DNA from: Oscillospiraceae bacterium
Lineage (GTDB): Bacteria; Bacillota; Clostridia; Oscillospirales; Ruminococcaceae
Assembly: GCA_900768675.1 (NCBI GenBank)
Contig: CAAGDT010000047.1
Span: 1-6,765, forward strand
Reading direction: 5' to 3'
Length of the DNA stretch: 6,765 bases
The notes beneath the pieces are model-generated. The model saw nothing but the letters and a program-made list of their open reading frames with translations, made no database searches and was not told where the DNA came from. The position numbers and the translations under genes were made by a program. Numbering within the stretch: the first letter of the stretch is position 1; every line of letters starts with the position of its first letter. Positions 5,196 through 6,765 of the stretch are shown piece by piece.

Positions 5196-6765
5196 ATGAA
5201 AAAGCTTTTAGCGCTGCTGTTATCGGCGGCAATCATCTCACAATCCATAATGCTTACCGCCTTTGCGGAGGAAGCCCCGCAGGAGGAAAGCCTTGCAACA
5301 GCGGAGGAGGTCGCTCTCCCCGAAAAGGAGGAGCGGATAATTAACCTGCCCCGTGATATGCGGGCGGCAGTCATTACCCCCGGTGTTGATTTCTGCACAA
5401 ATCCCGAAGATGGTGCAGAAGCAATAAGCGCAGAGCTGGAGGAAATTTACTCCGAGTTCGGTAAAATCGGGCTGAATACGGTTATCATCAACACGGTTTA
5501 CGAGGGTTGTTCATATTACAATCTTGATATGAACGAAGCAAGTGAAACAGCCGACCCTACCGCAATTGCAATTGAAACCGCCTACAACCACGGAGTTTCT
5601 CCTTATGCGGTTTTTGATATAGGGCACGCCCTTTCCGACTGCGAAGAAAGCAGCACAATGATTGACGTTCTTATCTCCAAAACCCACCGTTTCGCCCTGA
5701 AATACCACTGCGACGGGGTTATTCTTGACGACTACTACTTAAGAAGAAGCCTTGAAACCTACGGCGGGTATATGGATAACGGCTCGGGAATAGGCTATGC
5801 TAACTGGCTTTACGATACTGCGGAGCAATATTTCAGCACCGCCGCAGAAATTGTGCGGATGACCGACAACACCCTTACCGTGGGCTTTATGATTAACGAT
5901 ATGTGGGCAAATTCCGCCTCAAATGAATCAGGAAGCAATACAAGCGGCGAATTTCAGGCGCTTTACGATGGAAATGCAGACACAAGAAGCTTTATTGAGA
6001 AGGGCTATGTGGATTTTGCAGTTCTTCGTGCCTACGGCTCCCTTTCCTCGGTACAGCTCCCCTTTGAGGAAGTAACGGGCTGGTGGGGCAGTCTTGCCTC
6101 GGAAAACGATATGCCGATGTATGTTGTTCACCATAACGAGAGAATAGGAACAGACGGCCCCGGCTGGTCGGCGGAGGACCAGCTTTTGCGGCAGCTTGCA
6201 GTTGCAAAAAAGCTGGACAGCTACGGGGGAAGCGTTTTCAACTCCTACGAAAGCCTGAAAAACAACCCTCTCGGCACGACCACCACACTTACCAGCTATT
6301 TCAATGAGCAGGTAGACGAAAGCTCCCTTTTTGAGGATTTAAAAATGACCTCCCCTGCAAAGCTTAACTTCACCACCAGCGAGCAGAGCGTTACATTTAT
6401 GGGCAGCTTCGACAGCAACTTCCCCGTTTACTTCAATGACAAGGAAATCCCGCTTAACGACGCAGGAAACTTCTACTTCACGAAGGATCTGAAGGTGGGT
6501 ATGAACACCTTTACAATAAAGCACAAATCCAATACCCTTACATATAAAATAGAGCGGAAAATCGTGGTTATGAGCGGTATAAGCAAGTCTATTTCCGAGG
6601 GCAAGACCCTTTACGTTGACGGAGGAACAAAGATAAAGCTGTCCGTTACCGCATACAAAGGCTCTACGGTTTACGGAACGGTGAACGGGCATACTGTTCC
6701 TATGACCGAGGCAACCGTAACAGGGGACGAAGACGATGTAAACAGTTCTTATGTCCGCTATACAG
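5196..6765 (+). CDS. Secreted protein with diverged GHL10-like domain and Ig-like beta domains (cut by right edge)
   Basis: At least 523 residues, open at the right edge. Residues 1-24 form a Sec signal peptide (MKKLLALLLSAAI, then AFA before EE), so it is secreted rather than lipid-anchored. Residues about 50-375 resemble the GHL10 barrel of the upstream lipoprotein: IGLNTVIINTVYEG (91-104) parallels its LGLNTVYVHVRAYG, AYNHG (129-133) its AHDRG, and CDGVILDDYY (172-181) its VDGIHIDDYF. The WINP and YLNP signatures and the FR..N.LVREIY helix are missing, and DYFAPQIYYG becomes DFAVLRAYG. Activity is therefore uncertain; it may bind glycan without cutting. From about 385 come beta-rich segments (about 388-455 and 456-510) like the Ig-type modules of wall-associated enzymes. 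In clostridia such architectures may end in an amidase domain, but that part is outside the window. It likely shares a transcript with the lipoprotein gene. Confidence 0.85.
   Translation, partial: MKKLLALLLSAAIISQSIMLTAFAEEAPQEESLATAEEVALPEKEERIINLPRDMRAAVITPGVDFCTNPEDGAEAISAELEEIYSEFGKIGLNTVIINTVYEGCSYYNLDMNEASETADPTAIAIETAYNHGVSPYAVFDIGHALSDCEESSTMIDVLISKTHRFALKYHCDGVILDDYYLRRSLETYGGYMDNGSGIGYANWLYDTAEQYFSTAAEIVRMTDNTLTVGFMINDMWANSASNESGSNTSGEFQALYDGNADTRSFIEKGYVDFAVLRAYGSLSSVQLPFEEVTGWWGSLASENDMPMYVVHHNERIGTDGPGWSAEDQLLRQLAVAKKLDSYGGSVFNSYESLKNNPLGTTTTLTSYFNEQVDESSLFEDLKMTSPAKLNFTTSEQSVTFMGSFDSNFPVYFNDKEIPLNDAGNFYFTKDLKVGMNTFTIKHKSNTLTYKIERKIVVMSGISKSISEGKTLYVDGGTKIKLSVTAYKGSTVYGTVNGHTVPMTEATVTGDEDDVNSSYVRYT

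Overview
The window looks like chromosomal DNA from a gut-type, low-to-mid GC Gram-positive anaerobe, most likely a Clostridia member of the Ruminococcus/Oscillospiraceae kind. The grounds are strong AGGAGG-like ribosome sites, near-consensus housekeeping promoters, a Gram-positive-style lipoprotein with a long Thr-rich linker, and two secreted GHL10 (DUF187) proteins. This placement is inferred from style and protein resemblance, not from a database search. No mobile element, CRISPR array, tRNA or rRNA was seen.

Left half, minus strand (3290 down to 1): a tightly packed four-gene unit, read as aconitase (acn), a 63-residue single-pass membrane peptide, a 107-residue three-helix membrane protein, and NADP-type isocitrate dehydrogenase (icd, running off the left edge). 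Gaps are 16, 56 and 19 bases, and every gene has its own ribosome site. No terminator was seen between them, so they probably form one transcript from a near-perfect promoter at 3324-3352. Aconitase and isocitrate dehydrogenase catalyse consecutive steps from citrate to 2-oxoglutarate. In fermentative Clostridia this is usually the oxidative branch that feeds glutamate synthesis. The two membrane proteins between them have no recognised function.

Centre (3291-3537): a divergent control region of about 250 bases. It holds one near-consensus promoter for each direction, with the two -35 boxes about 100 bases apart. Between and around them lie several AT-rich inverted and direct repeats that could be operators.

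Right half, plus strand (3538 to the right edge): two consecutive genes, 11 bases apart, for exported proteins with GHL10-like TIM-barrel domains. The first is a lipoprotein with a 90-residue Thr-rich spacer and a well-conserved GHL10 domain. The second has a cleavable signal peptide, a strongly diverged GHL10-like domain and then Ig-like beta domains; it is cut by the right edge. They probably act outside the membrane on cell wall or other glycans, perhaps as a pair. The left and right halves show no obvious functional link beyond sharing the control region.
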